A DNA stretch of 64,000 nucleotides from Candidatus Thiodiazotropha endoloripes (GTDB taxonomy: Bacteria; Pseudomonadota; Gammaproteobacteria; Chromatiales; Chromatiaceae), in NCBI RefSeq assembly GCF_001708965.1, contig NZ_LVJW01000006.1, forward strand, positions 868,001-932,000, in the 5' to 3' direction. The notes beneath the pieces were generated by a model, which was not told the DNA's origin, searched no databases, and was given only the letters and a program-made list of their open reading frames with translations. Positions 1-8,646 of this stretch are shown one piece after another (the first letter of the stretch is position 1; the number at the start of each line of letters is the position of its first letter). Position numbers and translations under genes: made by a program.

Positions 1-71
1 TGGTGCAGCAGTAACAGAGCATCATCTTCTGAGTCCTCTGCCAACAACAGACGTAGTGGCGGCTTGTCCAT
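1..71 (-). CDS. Response regulator receiver protein, N-terminal part only (runs off window)
   Basis: An ATG on the minus strand at position 71 opens a frame that reads through the window edge. The visible 23 residues (MDKPPLRLLLAEDSEDDALL and on) are the first beta strand and acidic pocket (EDSEDD) of a CheY-like receiver domain. The start lies only 3 bases after the stop of the upstream response regulator, so the two are surely co-transcribed. What follows the receiver (PAS, kinase, GGDEF or nothing) cannot be seen. Leaders of this kind often begin hybrid or PAS-containing signalling proteins. Confidence 0.7.
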   Translation of the reverse strand, partial: MDKPPLRLLLAEDSEDDALLLLH

Positions 72-74
72 CCG

Positions 75-521
75 TCAGCAATTCCCCGGTGTCATATTCA
101 TTGTCATCCAATAGGCCACCAACTGACGAATCAGATCGGTAAACTGGGTGAAATCCACCGGCTTTCTGATGAAGCTGTTCGCGCCTAACCGGTAACTCTC
201 TACCATATCCCGTTGTTCGTCGGAAGAGGTGAGCACCACCACAGGCAACAGCTGGGTGCGCGGGTATTCACGTATCGCTTTCAATACATCCAAACCACTC
301 ATTTTCGGCAACTTCAGATCCAGTAGTACAACTTTTGGCAGGGATTGGCTCTCATCCATCCTGAAAAGGTAATTCACAGCTTCACTGCCATCACGAGCCA
401 CTTCGACCCGATGACTGATCTTTGACTTTTTAAACGCACGTAAAGCCAGCAGCTCATCATCGGGATTGTCTTCAACCAGCAAAATATGATTTTCGTTCAT
501 AACCGTAATCCAGTCGGTCAT
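75..521 (-). CDS. Single-domain response regulator (Rcp1/CheY-like)
   Basis: 148 residues that are almost entirely one receiver domain: LLVEDNPDDE acidic pocket near residues 15-24, phospho-acceptor Asp about residue 68 in VLLDLKLP, conserved Ser/Thr in VVLTSSD and the Lys in FIRKPVDF. No output domain follows, so it probably works as a phospho-relay or protein-protein switch, as Rcp1-type regulators do beside hybrid kinases or phytochromes. The first ATG is preferred over an internal one at residue 8 because AGGTGGG sits about 7 bases upstream of it. The gene is followed after 3 bases by a second receiver protein cut by the window edge. The cognate kinase is not visible. Confidence 0.88.
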   Translation of the reverse strand: MTDWITVMNENHILLVEDNPDDELLALRAFKKSKISHRVEVARDGSEAVNYLFRMDESQSLPKVVLLDLKLPKMSGLDVLKAIREYPRTQLLPVVVLTSSDEQRDMVESYRLGANSFIRKPVDFTQFTDLIRQLVAYWMTMNMTPGNC

Positions 522-866
522 TCACAACCCACCTGGACCGACAGAGTATCGGTCCTCCCTGACCGGAGATGGTGCCATTTTGTTCGGCTGTCGACATTGA
601 TCTAAGACATATACACATCCTATGAAGCTGACGTTGATCAATCATCTCTGTCTATATCGTCCAATTACCCGGAAATCTGTAGATTGGTGGTCTGCTGGAT
701 GGATGGAACGGGAATGGGTAAGCCAGAACAGCCCTATCCGGCTGAACGCGGAGGAGGCAGCTGGAGATCGGCCTGCCGATGTTGAAACGAACCTGCGTGA
801 GGCAGTGGATTGTCAGACATGATCAACCCGGCAACTGGACCTGGGTTGCCGGATTAACAGGCTCAA
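522..866. other. Intergenic region with one hairpin
   Basis: No convincing gene was found. The short plus-strand frames here lack family resemblance and good ribosome sites. A perfect 8-bp hairpin (CCGGCAAC / GTTGCCGG, 828-852, 9-base loop) lies just beyond the stop of the zinc-finger gene and could help end the glnE-ilvE transcript. It lacks a T-tract, so this is only suggestive. The right-hand part should also carry the promoter of the response-regulator pair. Confidence 0.5.
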
Positions 867-1055
867 TTATTCGGTCAATTGATACCGGCTGCCGCAATAG
901 GGACAGGTGGCACTGCCGGTCTTTTCAATCGGCAGATAGACCCGCGGGTGGAGTGCCGCCAGGGTTTCGCCGGGTCGAGGACAGCAGAGGGGCAGGTCCT
1001 TACGGGTGACCTTGTGTATCTCCTGCTGGGTGGATTGTGTTTCTGCCTGAGTCAT
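867..1055 (-). CDS. Small zinc-finger domain protein (zf-CHCC type)
   Basis: 62 residues. The C-terminal half carries a CHCC-type zinc site: Cys pair region LCCPRPGE, then LHPRVYLP and CPYCGSRY, so probable ligands are Cys, His, Cys, Cys. The fold is shared with the NDUFS6-like zinc-finger family, which occurs as tiny stand-alone proteins in proteobacteria, often next to ilvE as here. The ribosome site GAGGAGAAT 5 bases before the ATG is strong. It is the last gene of the glnE-ilvE group, 25 bases after ilvE. The molecular role is not established; an accessory metal-binding role is only a guess. Confidence 0.75.
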   Translation of the reverse strand: MTQAETQSTQQEIHKVTRKDLPLCCPRPGETLAALHPRVYLPIEKTGSATCPYCGSRYQLTE

Positions 1056-1080
1056 ATACGATTCTCCTCGGAGCTGTTAA

Positions 1081-2007
1081 TCAGACATAGTCGAGCCATT
1101 CCGGATGGGATGCCAACCGACCATGTACCAGGTCGAAATAGCGCTTTTGCAGCTCCCCGGTAATCGGTCCCCGGCCACCGGCACCGATGGCCCGGTTGTC
1201 GACCTCACGGATCGGCGTCACTTCCGCTGCGGTACCGGTGAAAAAGGCCTCGTCAGCGATATAGACCTCATCCCGGGTAATGCGCTTTTCAACCACTTTG
1301 TAATTCAGCTCTTCGGCCAGCTCGATCACCGTCTTGCGGGTTATCCCGTCCAGCGCCGAAGTCAGATCCGGGGTATAGATCACCCCATCACGGACGATGA
1401 AGATGTTCTCTCCCGATCCCTCCATGACATAGCCTTCTGCGTCGAGCAGCAAGGCCTCGTCATAGCCGTCATGCAGCGCTTCCTGCAGGGCCATCATGGA
1501 ATTCATGTAGTTACCATTGGCCTTTGCCCGGCACATGGTGATATTCACATGGTGGCGGGTAAACGAGGAGACCCGGATGCGGATACCCTTCTCCATGTTT
1601 TCTGCACCCAGATAAGCGCCCCACTCCCAGGCGGCAACCATGCAGTGGACTTTCAGATTGTCCGCCCGCAGTCCCATGCCCTCAGAGCCATAAAAGCACA
1701 TCGGCCGGATATAGGCCGAGTCGAGATTGTTCTCCCGCACCACCGCACGCTGAGCCTCATTGATTGTCTCCCGATCAAAGGGAATCGTCATATTCAGGAT
1801 ATGACCTGAACGGAACAGTCGGTCGGTATGCTCCTGCAGACGGAAAATCGCAGTGCCCTTTTCCGCATGGTAGGCGCGCACCCCTTCAAACACCCCCATC
1901 CCGTAGTGCAGGGTGTGGGTCAGTACATGGGTTTTCGCCTCACGCCAGGGAACCATTTTGCCATCCAGCCAGATGACACCGTCACGGTCAGCCATTGTCG
2001 ACATCAT
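1081..2007 (-). CDS. ilvE: Branched-chain amino acid aminotransferase
   Basis: 308 residues, normal length for the class IV PLP aminotransferase IlvE. It catalyses the reversible transamination of leucine, isoleucine and valine with 2-oxoglutarate in the cytoplasm. The opening IWLDGKMVPW, the THTLHYGMGVFEGVRAY block, RPMCFYGSEGMG, the PLP-lysine region FTRHHVNITMCRAKANGNYM (Lys in the CRAKANG motif) and the EGSGENIFIV loop are all typical. The start ATG overlaps the end of glnE by 20 bases and is preceded by GAGAGAAG. A second ATG directly follows, so the exact start may be 3 bases later. Confidence 0.97.
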   Translation of the reverse strand: MMSTMADRDGVIWLDGKMVPWREAKTHVLTHTLHYGMGVFEGVRAYHAEKGTAIFRLQEHTDRLFRSGHILNMTIPFDRETINEAQRAVVRENNLDSAYIRPMCFYGSEGMGLRADNLKVHCMVAAWEWGAYLGAENMEKGIRIRVSSFTRHHVNITMCRAKANGNYMNSMMALQEALHDGYDEALLLDAEGYVMEGSGENIFIVRDGVIYTPDLTSALDGITRKTVIELAEELNYKVVEKRITRDEVYIADEAFFTGTAAEVTPIREVDNRAIGAGGRGPITGELQKRYFDLVHGRLASHPEWLDYV

Positions 2008-4882
2008 GAAAACTTCTCTCGTTCAACTCATCATTGTGCATCAGACAGGACCAGAGATCCTGCACCAGTGCCCGCTCTTCGGCAAGCTTCTCACTCTCCA
2101 CCAGCGCCGGCTGATCCTGAAGCGCACTGCGATGGTAGACCGCCCGCAGCACCTTGTAGATCCCCATCATGCGATCCGCGGCATGATTATCGAGCAATCC
2201 CAGTGTGGAAAGCGTCTCCAGCAGGCGAATGTTATCCGTCCAGACCAAGAGTTCTGGGTGGTGATGCGCCCACCGAAGGACCGTGTATTGAACCATAAAT
2301 TCTATATCGACGATACCGCCCCGGCCCTGCTTCAGGTCAAACAGCTCCTGGCTGCTTTTATCCAGGGCGGAGCGCATCTTCTCCCGCATCTCGACAACTT
2401 CACCACGCAGCTTCTCTCCATCCCGCTCGGCACCGATGATGCCACGCCTTATCTCATCGAAGCGTTCGGCCAGTCTGGCATCCCCGGCCACAACCCTGGC
2501 CCGCACCAGGGCCTGATGCTCCCAGGTCCAGGCGCTGTTCTTCTGGTAGGTCTCAAAGGTCTCCAGGGAGGCCACCATCATGCCCGAATTGCCATTCGGC
2601 CGCAGACGCATATCCACTTCATAGAGTATCCCCGATGGGGTTCGGGTGGTCATGATATGGATAATTCGTTGCGCCATGCGGGCATAGAAAACGTCCACTG
2701 AGACCGGTTTCCTGCCATTGGTATAGGCATTCCGATCGGCGCAGCCATGCAGGAACACCATATCCAGGTCAGAGCCGAAGCCCAATTCGATACCGCCCAG
2801 CTTGCCGTAACCGACCACCGCAAAGCCGCTCTCTCCCGGCTCGATTCCCGGCGGATGGCCATGTCGCCGCACCATCTCCTGGTAACTCAGCTGAATCACC
2901 TGATCGATGATGCTTTCAGCGATCCAGGTGAGGTAGTCACTGACCACCATCAATGGAATCTGATCGGCGATATCCGCCGCCGCCACTCTTAAGCGATTAC
3001 TCTGGGCAAACTGGCGTAACCGCTCCATCTGGCTCTCCAGGTCATCCGCATCGATACGGGACAACTGATCGCCCAGCTCCTCTGTGAGCGCTTCCCGCTT
3101 GAGGGGTGAATAGAGCCGGCGCGGATCGAGCAACTCATCCATCAGGATCGGATGACGGGTCAGCATGCTCGCCACCCAGGGACTGATACCGGCCAGCTTG
3201 ACCAGCTGGGAGAGGACCATGGGATTCTCAATCAACAGGGCGATATAGGCGGTTCGGCGGGCCACCGCCTCCAACAGATTGAGCACCCTGGGCAGGGCGG
3301 CGTCAGCACTCTCCGACTGACCGACCGCCTGCAGCAGCAGGGGCATCAACTGATCGAGACGCTCCCGGCCTTTGCTGCTCAACTGACGGCAGGCATGGCT
3401 GTTGCGGAGATGGTTCAACAGGTGCAGTGCCTGATCCGGTGCCCTGAATCCGTACTGGTGAAGTACCGATTCAGCCTGCTCATCATCCAGTAGATCATTC
3501 CACAGCGCGACAAATGGCTGGCTCTGTTGATCCGCTTCTGCCTGCGGGGCGGCGAAAACCATATCGAAATGGCCCTGCACCCGTTTGCGATGCTGTTCCA
3601 GCACCTCTGAGAAACCCGGCCAGTCGTCAAATCCCATGGAGCGAGCCAGACGCAGTCTCAGCAGCTCATCCGACGGCAGCAGATGGGTCTGCTTGTCCTG
3701 CCAGGCCTGAATTCGGTTTTCCACCAGGCGCAGAAACTTGTAGGCCTCGGTCAATTCCCGCACCGTATACTCCGGCAGCAGCGCTCGCTCCTTTAGCAGC
3801 TTCAGTACCGGGAGTATGGGGCGGGTCTGCAGGTCCTTGTCCCGTCCGCCCCGGATCAATTGAAAGGCCTGTCCAATGAACTCGATCTCACGGATTCCAC
3901 CAGGTCCAAGCTTGATGTTGGCCGCCATGCCTTTCTTGTGCAGCTCACTGCTGATCAGCTGTTTCATCTCGCGCAAGGACTCGATCGCGCTAAAGTCCAG
4001 ATAGCGGCGATAGACGAAGGGTCTGAGCATCCCCATCAGCTCATCGCCGGCATCCGTATCACCGGCCACGACCCTCGCCTTGATCATGGCGTAGCGCTCC
4101 CATTCACGGGCCTGGGAACCGTAGTAGCTCTCCATGGCGGAAAAGCTCATCGCCAGCGGTCCAACCGTACCAAACGGCCGCAAACGAGTATCCACCCGGA
4201 ATACGAAGCCGTCGGCGGTATGGTTGTCCAGTGCCTGAACAAGCTTCTGGCAGAGACGGATGAAAAACTGTTCATTGGTCAGACGTCGTGCACCATCGGT
4301 CTGGCCTGACTGGGGATAGGCGAAGATCAGATCGATATCGGAGGAGAGGTTGAGTTCCCGGGCACCCAGCTTACCCATACCCAACACCACCAGGGGCTGA
4401 GCCTCCCCCTGTTCGTTTCTCGGCACACCCATCTCGTTGCAACACCAGTCGTAGAGTTGCTGCAGGGCCAGTTCAATCGAGGCATCCGCCAGGGCGGAGA
4501 GATCCTCCAGGGTTTCAGCGAGATCGGCCAGTCCGGTCAGGTCACGCCAGATGATGCGCACCATCTGCAGACGGCGGAATTGGCGAAGCTGTTTACCCAG
4601 CGCTTGTTCATCACTGATTCCGGTGAGGCGATCAGCCAGACGGGAAGCCATCTCACCGGCCTCATATCGCCCCCCCAGCAGCCCCTGCTGATGTAGTTCC
4701 GGCAACAGTTCCGGAAAACGGTTGGCGACCTGGACGACAAAATCACTACCCTCCCAGACCGCCTTCAACTGAGTGATAAAGGCCCTGTCTTGCGGAGGAC
4801 TCAGTTCGGCATCCGCCAGCTTTTCACACCACTGATGCCACTGTTTTTCGTGCTCTTGATCTAGCTCCACGCCTCTTCTCAT
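1988..4882 (-). CDS. glnE: Bifunctional glutamine synthetase adenylyltransferase/adenylyl-removing enzyme
   Basis: 964 residues, close to the usual 940-980. GlnE adds AMP to, and removes it from, glutamine synthetase in response to PII and glutamine. Two nucleotidyltransferase modules are present. One is near residue 170 (GMGKLGARELNLSSDIDLIF) with its Asp-x-Asp pair intact; it corresponds to the N-terminal adenylyl-removing half. The second is near residue 690 (GYGKLGGIELGFGSDLDMVF), the adenylylating half. A GlnD PII-uridylyltransferase-like helical domain follows each. Both catalytic centres look functional. The gene overlaps ilvE downstream. Confidence 0.97.
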   Translation of the reverse strand: MRRGVELDQEHEKQWHQWCEKLADAELSPPQDRAFITQLKAVWEGSDFVVQVANRFPELLPELHQQGLLGGRYEAGEMASRLADRLTGISDEQALGKQLRQFRRLQMVRIIWRDLTGLADLAETLEDLSALADASIELALQQLYDWCCNEMGVPRNEQGEAQPLVVLGMGKLGARELNLSSDIDLIFAYPQSGQTDGARRLTNEQFFIRLCQKLVQALDNHTADGFVFRVDTRLRPFGTVGPLAMSFSAMESYYGSQAREWERYAMIKARVVAGDTDAGDELMGMLRPFVYRRYLDFSAIESLREMKQLISSELHKKGMAANIKLGPGGIREIEFIGQAFQLIRGGRDKDLQTRPILPVLKLLKERALLPEYTVRELTEAYKFLRLVENRIQAWQDKQTHLLPSDELLRLRLARSMGFDDWPGFSEVLEQHRKRVQGHFDMVFAAPQAEADQQSQPFVALWNDLLDDEQAESVLHQYGFRAPDQALHLLNHLRNSHACRQLSSKGRERLDQLMPLLLQAVGQSESADAALPRVLNLLEAVARRTAYIALLIENPMVLSQLVKLAGISPWVASMLTRHPILMDELLDPRRLYSPLKREALTEELGDQLSRIDADDLESQMERLRQFAQSNRLRVAAADIADQIPLMVVSDYLTWIAESIIDQVIQLSYQEMVRRHGHPPGIEPGESGFAVVGYGKLGGIELGFGSDLDMVFLHGCADRNAYTNGRKPVSVDVFYARMAQRIIHIMTTRTPSGILYEVDMRLRPNGNSGMMVASLETFETYQKNSAWTWEHQALVRARVVAGDARLAERFDEIRRGIIGAERDGEKLRGEVVEMREKMRSALDKSSQELFDLKQGRGGIVDIEFMVQYTVLRWAHHHPELLVWTDNIRLLETLSTLGLLDNHAADRMMGIYKVLRAVYHRSALQDQPALVESEKLAEERALVQDLWSCLMHNDELNERSFHDVDNG

Positions 4883-5105
4883 TAATCTAACTTATTTTTA
4901 TCAGGGCCTGAATAGAGCCTACCCCGGCATCTAAGAATGTGCTGCTCAGATTACACCGGCAGGGGAATTCTACCAACCTGTTCTTGCGTCAGCCGTAACA
5001 CAAACCGCCAGGCAGGTATCGTTGGGGATAACGATAATTGCCAAGCCGTAGCAAATCACATAGGGTTGCTCACTTCACAAATTGGCGCCAGAGACCAGAT
5101 CAGGC

Positions 5106-6029
5106 ATGATCAAACTGCAGCAAATAGACTATCACTACCCACACCACCCCCCGCTCTTCGAGGGGGTGAACCTGGCGATTGCCAAGGGTGCTCTATTTGG
5201 CTTGCTGGGTCCCAACGGCGCAGGCAAAACCACCCTGATCTCATTGATGACCGGACAACTGCAACCTACCGCCGGCGAGATCGAGATCGATGGGGAGAGC
5301 TACCCTGCGCAACGAACATCGATCCTGCAGAAGCTGGCTCACATACCCCAGGAATATGCCTTCTATCCTCAGTTGAGTGTGCTTGAGAATCTGCAGTTCT
5401 TCGCCAGTCTCTATCCGAAACAGTCTCACGACCGGGCCGGGCTGATCGAGCAGACCCTGGAGCTGACCGGATTGACAGAGCGGAGGGAAAAGCTGGCGAA
5501 ACACTTCTCCGGTGGTTTGAAACGGCGCCTCAACCTGGCGATCGGCCTGCTCAACAAACCGCAGCTGATCTTTCTCGATGAACCCACCGTGGGGATCGAT
5601 CCTCAGTCCCGCCATTTCATTCTGCAATCGATCCGGGAACTGAACAAGGCAGGCAGCACCATCGTCTATACCAGCCACTACATGGAAGAGATCGAACAGC
5701 TCTGCGACCAGGTGGCGATCATGGATCATGGCAGGATCCTGGTGCACGGCCCGTTACACCAGATCCTCAAGCGGGACCCTCAACTGATCGTTGAGCTGGG
5801 GCCGATAAGCGACCATAACCGATACACCCAGCTGGGCAATGCCCTGCAGGCAAAGGGCTTCAATCTCTCTGAACTGACGATCAGCGGTCATCCAAAAGAT
5901 CAGACAGAGATCAGCGAACTGCTGCAAATCCTGGCTTCACTCAACCTGTCTGTGATCAACCTTTCCTACGGAAAACATACCCTGGAAAAGCTGTTTTTCG
6001 AGCTGACCCAAACCCACTTGAGAGATTGA
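5106..6029 (+). CDS. ABC transporter ATP-binding protein of the lipid cassette
   Basis: About 307 residues from the ATG at 5106; an in-frame TTG at 5082 is possible but less likely. It has Walker [10 protein letters not shown] near residue 36, the signature FSGGLKRRL, Walker B LIFLDEPTVGID and a switch His in YTSHYMEEIEQL. The family is the CcmA/DrrA/NatA type of ABC-2 exporters, with a C-terminal extension typical of drug or lipid exporters. The permease gene begins 4 bases after its stop, and an acyl carrier protein and ketosynthase genes follow. The exporter most likely moves the lipid product of this cassette across the inner membrane. Confidence 0.92.
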   Translation: MIKLQQIDYHYPHHPPLFEGVNLAIAKGALFGLLGPNGAGKTTLISLMTGQLQPTAGEIEIDGESYPAQRTSILQKLAHIPQEYAFYPQLSVLENLQFFASLYPKQSHDRAGLIEQTLELTGLTERREKLAKHFSGGLKRRLNLAIGLLNKPQLIFLDEPTVGIDPQSRHFILQSIRELNKAGSTIVYTSHYMEEIEQLCDQVAIMDHGRILVHGPLHQILKRDPQLIVELGPISDHNRYTQLGNALQAKGFNLSELTISGHPKDQTEISELLQILASLNLSVINLSYGKHTLEKLFFELTQTHLRD

Positions 6030-6033
6030 AAGC

Positions 6034-7224
6034 ATGCTGTTTGCGGTGATCAAAAAAGAGCTGTTACTGGTATCCCGTGATATCCATGCCCTGCTGGTGC
6101 TGTTCCTGCTGCCGATCGTATTCATTCTGATCATGTCCCTGGCACTGCAGGACCGGATGAGTGGCGAATCCAAGGACCGCCCCGCAGTGGGCCTGTGGAT
6201 GGCAGCCGACAACCGCCTCAACGGTGAGCTGAGCCAACACTTCCAACAACTTGAAGGGGTTCGGGTTGAAAACTTCGAAAGCCCGGCCGAGTTGACCCGT
6301 GCCCTGCAACAGGGAGAGATCATCGGCGGCGTCATGCTACCCGCCCGTTTCGAGAAGATCATCCAATCCCCAGTGACCGAGCACAGCGAAAAGCTGCGGG
6401 TCCTCTATGCCGCCACTCTCCCCGGTTCAATGCGTCGATCGATCCTGGGTGCGGTGCGGCAGGCCCTCGGCGCCTATCAGGTCAATCAGCTGTTCAAACA
6501 TGACGACCTCAGTGAATCAGAACGCCAGCAGCGGGTCGACCATCTGCTGGGTAGATCCCTGGTGGTCACAGAGACCTATGGCACCGAGAAGGAATCCCAG
6601 CCCAATTCAGTTCAGCAGAGTGTTCCCGCGTGGCTGATATTTGCCATGTTTTTTGTGGTGCTGCCGATCTCGACAACCCTGTTGACGGAACGGCAGCAAG
6701 GCACCCTGCATCGCCTGCAGACCCTGCCGGTACCCCGCAGCTACCTGCTGATCGGCAAGCTGATACCCTATCTGGGGATCAACCTGATTCAGGCGGCACT
6801 GATGCTGCTGATCGGCATCCATCTGGTGCCGCTGCTGACCGGTGAGGGACTGCAACTCAACGGGCAGAGTTGGTTGCTGCTGCCGCTGATCGTCGCCACC
6901 AGCCTGTCGGCGATCAGTTTCGCCCTGCTGATCGCCACCCAGGCCAAGACCACTGAGCAAGCCACCACCCTGGGCGGAATCAGTAACCTTATTCTGGCCG
7001 CCATTGGTGGTATCATGGTGCCGACTTTTGTAATGCCTGAACTGATGCAGCAGATCGCCGCCCTGTCACCCATGAACTGGGCGCTGGAAGGCTTCTTCTC
7101 CATCCTGTTGAGACAAGGTGGATGGGCCATGGCCGGGCCCGAGATTCTCAAGTTGCTGGCATTCTCCGGCTGTTTGTTTTTACTTTCACTCCATTCATAT
7201 AAAGGCCTGACGGAAATCAAATAA
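6034..7224 (+). CDS. ABC-2 type transporter permease of the lipid cassette
   Basis: 396 residues. One N-terminal membrane helix (about 20-40, LLVLFLLPIVFILIMSLAL), a large extracytoplasmic domain to about residue 190, then five further hydrophobic segments from WLIFAMFFVVLPIST to LLAFSGCLFLLSLHS. This is the ABC-2 membrane layout of YhhJ/DrrB-like exporters; the LTERQQGTLHRLQTLPV coupling helix is typical. It pairs with the ATPase encoded 4 bases upstream. Its last base overlaps the first base of the acyl carrier protein gene, which ties export to the biosynthetic genes. Confidence 0.9.
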   Translation: MLFAVIKKELLLVSRDIHALLVLFLLPIVFILIMSLALQDRMSGESKDRPAVGLWMAADNRLNGELSQHFQQLEGVRVENFESPAELTRALQQGEIIGGVMLPARFEKIIQSPVTEHSEKLRVLYAATLPGSMRRSILGAVRQALGAYQVNQLFKHDDLSESERQQRVDHLLGRSLVVTETYGTEKESQPNSVQQSVPAWLIFAMFFVVLPISTTLLTERQQGTLHRLQTLPVPRSYLLIGKLIPYLGINLIQAALMLLIGIHLVPLLTGEGLQLNGQSWLLLPLIVATSLSAISFALLIATQAKTTEQATTLGGISNLILAAIGGIMVPTFVMPELMQQIAALSPMNWALEGFFSILLRQGGWAMAGPEILKLLAFSGCLFLLSLHSYKGLTEIK

Positions 7225-7493
7225 TGAAAGGTTCAACGGATACACAGTTCAAATTGGAACTCAAAAAGATGATCGTTGACGAATGCCGGTTAGATGATTT
7301 CGATCCTCAGGATATCAAGGATGACGAATATCTGGCCGGGCCGGAGGCTCGCTTTGGACTCGATTCAATCGATATGCTTCAAGTCATAGTCACAATCAAA
7401 AACCGTTACGGCGTACACATCCAGAATGACGCCGAATCAAGAGAGATTCTAGCCACCATCAACAACCTGGCGGACCATTTGCGTCCAGAGTAA
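7224..7493 (+). CDS. Acyl carrier protein (phosphopantetheine-binding)
   Basis: 89 residues. The phosphopantetheine attachment motif FGLDSIDMLQ gives Ser48 as the modified residue. The protein is acidic, with three to four helices predicted as in ACPs. It would carry the growing or finished acyl chain for the ketosynthases that follow. It starts inside the stop of the permease gene and ends 4 bases before the ketosynthase ATG. It is divergent enough from housekeeping AcpP to be regarded as a dedicated carrier. Confidence 0.92.
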   Translation: MKGSTDTQFKLELKKMIVDECRLDDFDPQDIKDDEYLAGPEARFGLDSIDMLQVIVTIKNRYGVHIQNDAESREILATINNLADHLRPE

Positions 7494-7497
7494 GGAG

Positions 7498-8646
7498 ATG
7501 GAATCAAACAAGCTTCCCATCATAGGATATGCCTGCGCATCCCACCTCGGCGAATCACTGAGTAACTTGTCGGGCCAGAGTGGCGCAACGGGGCGATTCG
7601 GACCGCCCAGGCTGCAACTTGATTCCACAGCACTGCAACTGCCCTACTATTCGATCGACGACCGGTTTAACGAACTGGAGCGAACCGAACGCATCCTCTT
7701 CGAGGTGATCGAAAAGGCTTTGCAGAGAAGTCAATTGAGCCCTGCCGAGATCAGACGGACCGGACTCTTTATCGGTTCCTCCTCTTACGATCTGCGCGAC
7801 AGTGAAATCGTTTACCAGCAGAAGCTTGAGGCAGGGGATCCATCGGCTGTACCGATGCCCTTTACCGGCTACAACCGACTCGGGGAATCGATCTGCCGGA
7901 AGTTTGATATCGACAGCGAACCATTCAATATCAACTCGGCCTGCACCTCCAGTGCTAATGCCCTGCTGTTGGCCCATAGCATGATCCGGCAGGGTCACTA
8001 TGAACATGCGCTGGTAGTGGGTATCGAACTCTACAACGAGACCACCATCAACGGTTTCGCCGGATTGCAGCTGATTGCCGAACAACGTATTGCCCCTTTC
8101 GATAAATCCCGCGACGGCATCATCCTCGGTGAATCCTGTTCCGCCGTGATCATCGGCACCCGCAGAAAAACAGCACCCTCCCTGATGCTCTGCGGTGGTG
8201 GCAGCTGTTTTGACCCATACAGTATCACCACGTCGAATCCGGATGGCTCGACGATTACCCAGACTCTGGAAAATGCGCTGCGAAATACCGCGATCGACAA
8301 GTCCGAGGTAGTGGCGATCAAAACCCACGGCACAGCGACCTATATGAACGATATTTCCGAGTCGAAGGGGATAATCACCGCCTTTCCCGAGGAGACACCA
8401 CCAATCACTGCCATCAAACCCTATGTCGGACACACCCTGGGTGCATGTGGCACATTGGAACTGATTCTGTTTGCCGAGGCGCTCGAACAGGGGTATGTAC
8501 CCAAAACACCCAATTTCGAAACCCCCGACCCGGATCTGCCTATCATTCCACTGAATGAGGAGATTGATGCCAGGGATGGTGTCTATCTACTCAACTATTT
8601 CGGATTCGGCGGTAGCAATACCGTCGTCGTAGTGGACAAGGTCTAA
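7498..8646 (+). CDS. Beta-ketoacyl synthase (FabF/KAS II-like thiolase fold)
   Basis: 382 residues, with an intact Cys-His-His triad: Cys149 in NSACTSSAN, His277 in KTHGTATYMND and His312 in KPYVGHTLGACG. It should perform decarboxylative Claisen condensation of an acyl primer with malonyl-ACP. It is slightly shorter than FabF (about 410) and closer to ketosynthases of aryl polyene and related lipid clusters. The ribosome site AAGGAG sits unusually close to the ATG at 7498. The gene ends on the ATG of a second, truncated ketosynthase-like protein. The two may form a heterodimer like a KS and its chain-length factor. Confidence 0.92.
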   Translation: MESNKLPIIGYACASHLGESLSNLSGQSGATGRFGPPRLQLDSTALQLPYYSIDDRFNELERTERILFEVIEKALQRSQLSPAEIRRTGLFIGSSSYDLRDSEIVYQQKLEAGDPSAVPMPFTGYNRLGESICRKFDIDSEPFNINSACTSSANALLLAHSMIRQGHYEHALVVGIELYNETTINGFAGLQLIAEQRIAPFDKSRDGIILGESCSAVIIGTRRKTAPSLMLCGGGSCFDPYSITTSNPDGSTITQTLENALRNTAIDKSEVVAIKTHGTATYMNDISESKGIITAFPEETPPITAIKPYVGHTLGACGTLELILFAEALEQGYVPKTPNFETPDPDLPIIPLNEEIDARDGVYLLNYFGFGGSNTVVVVDKV

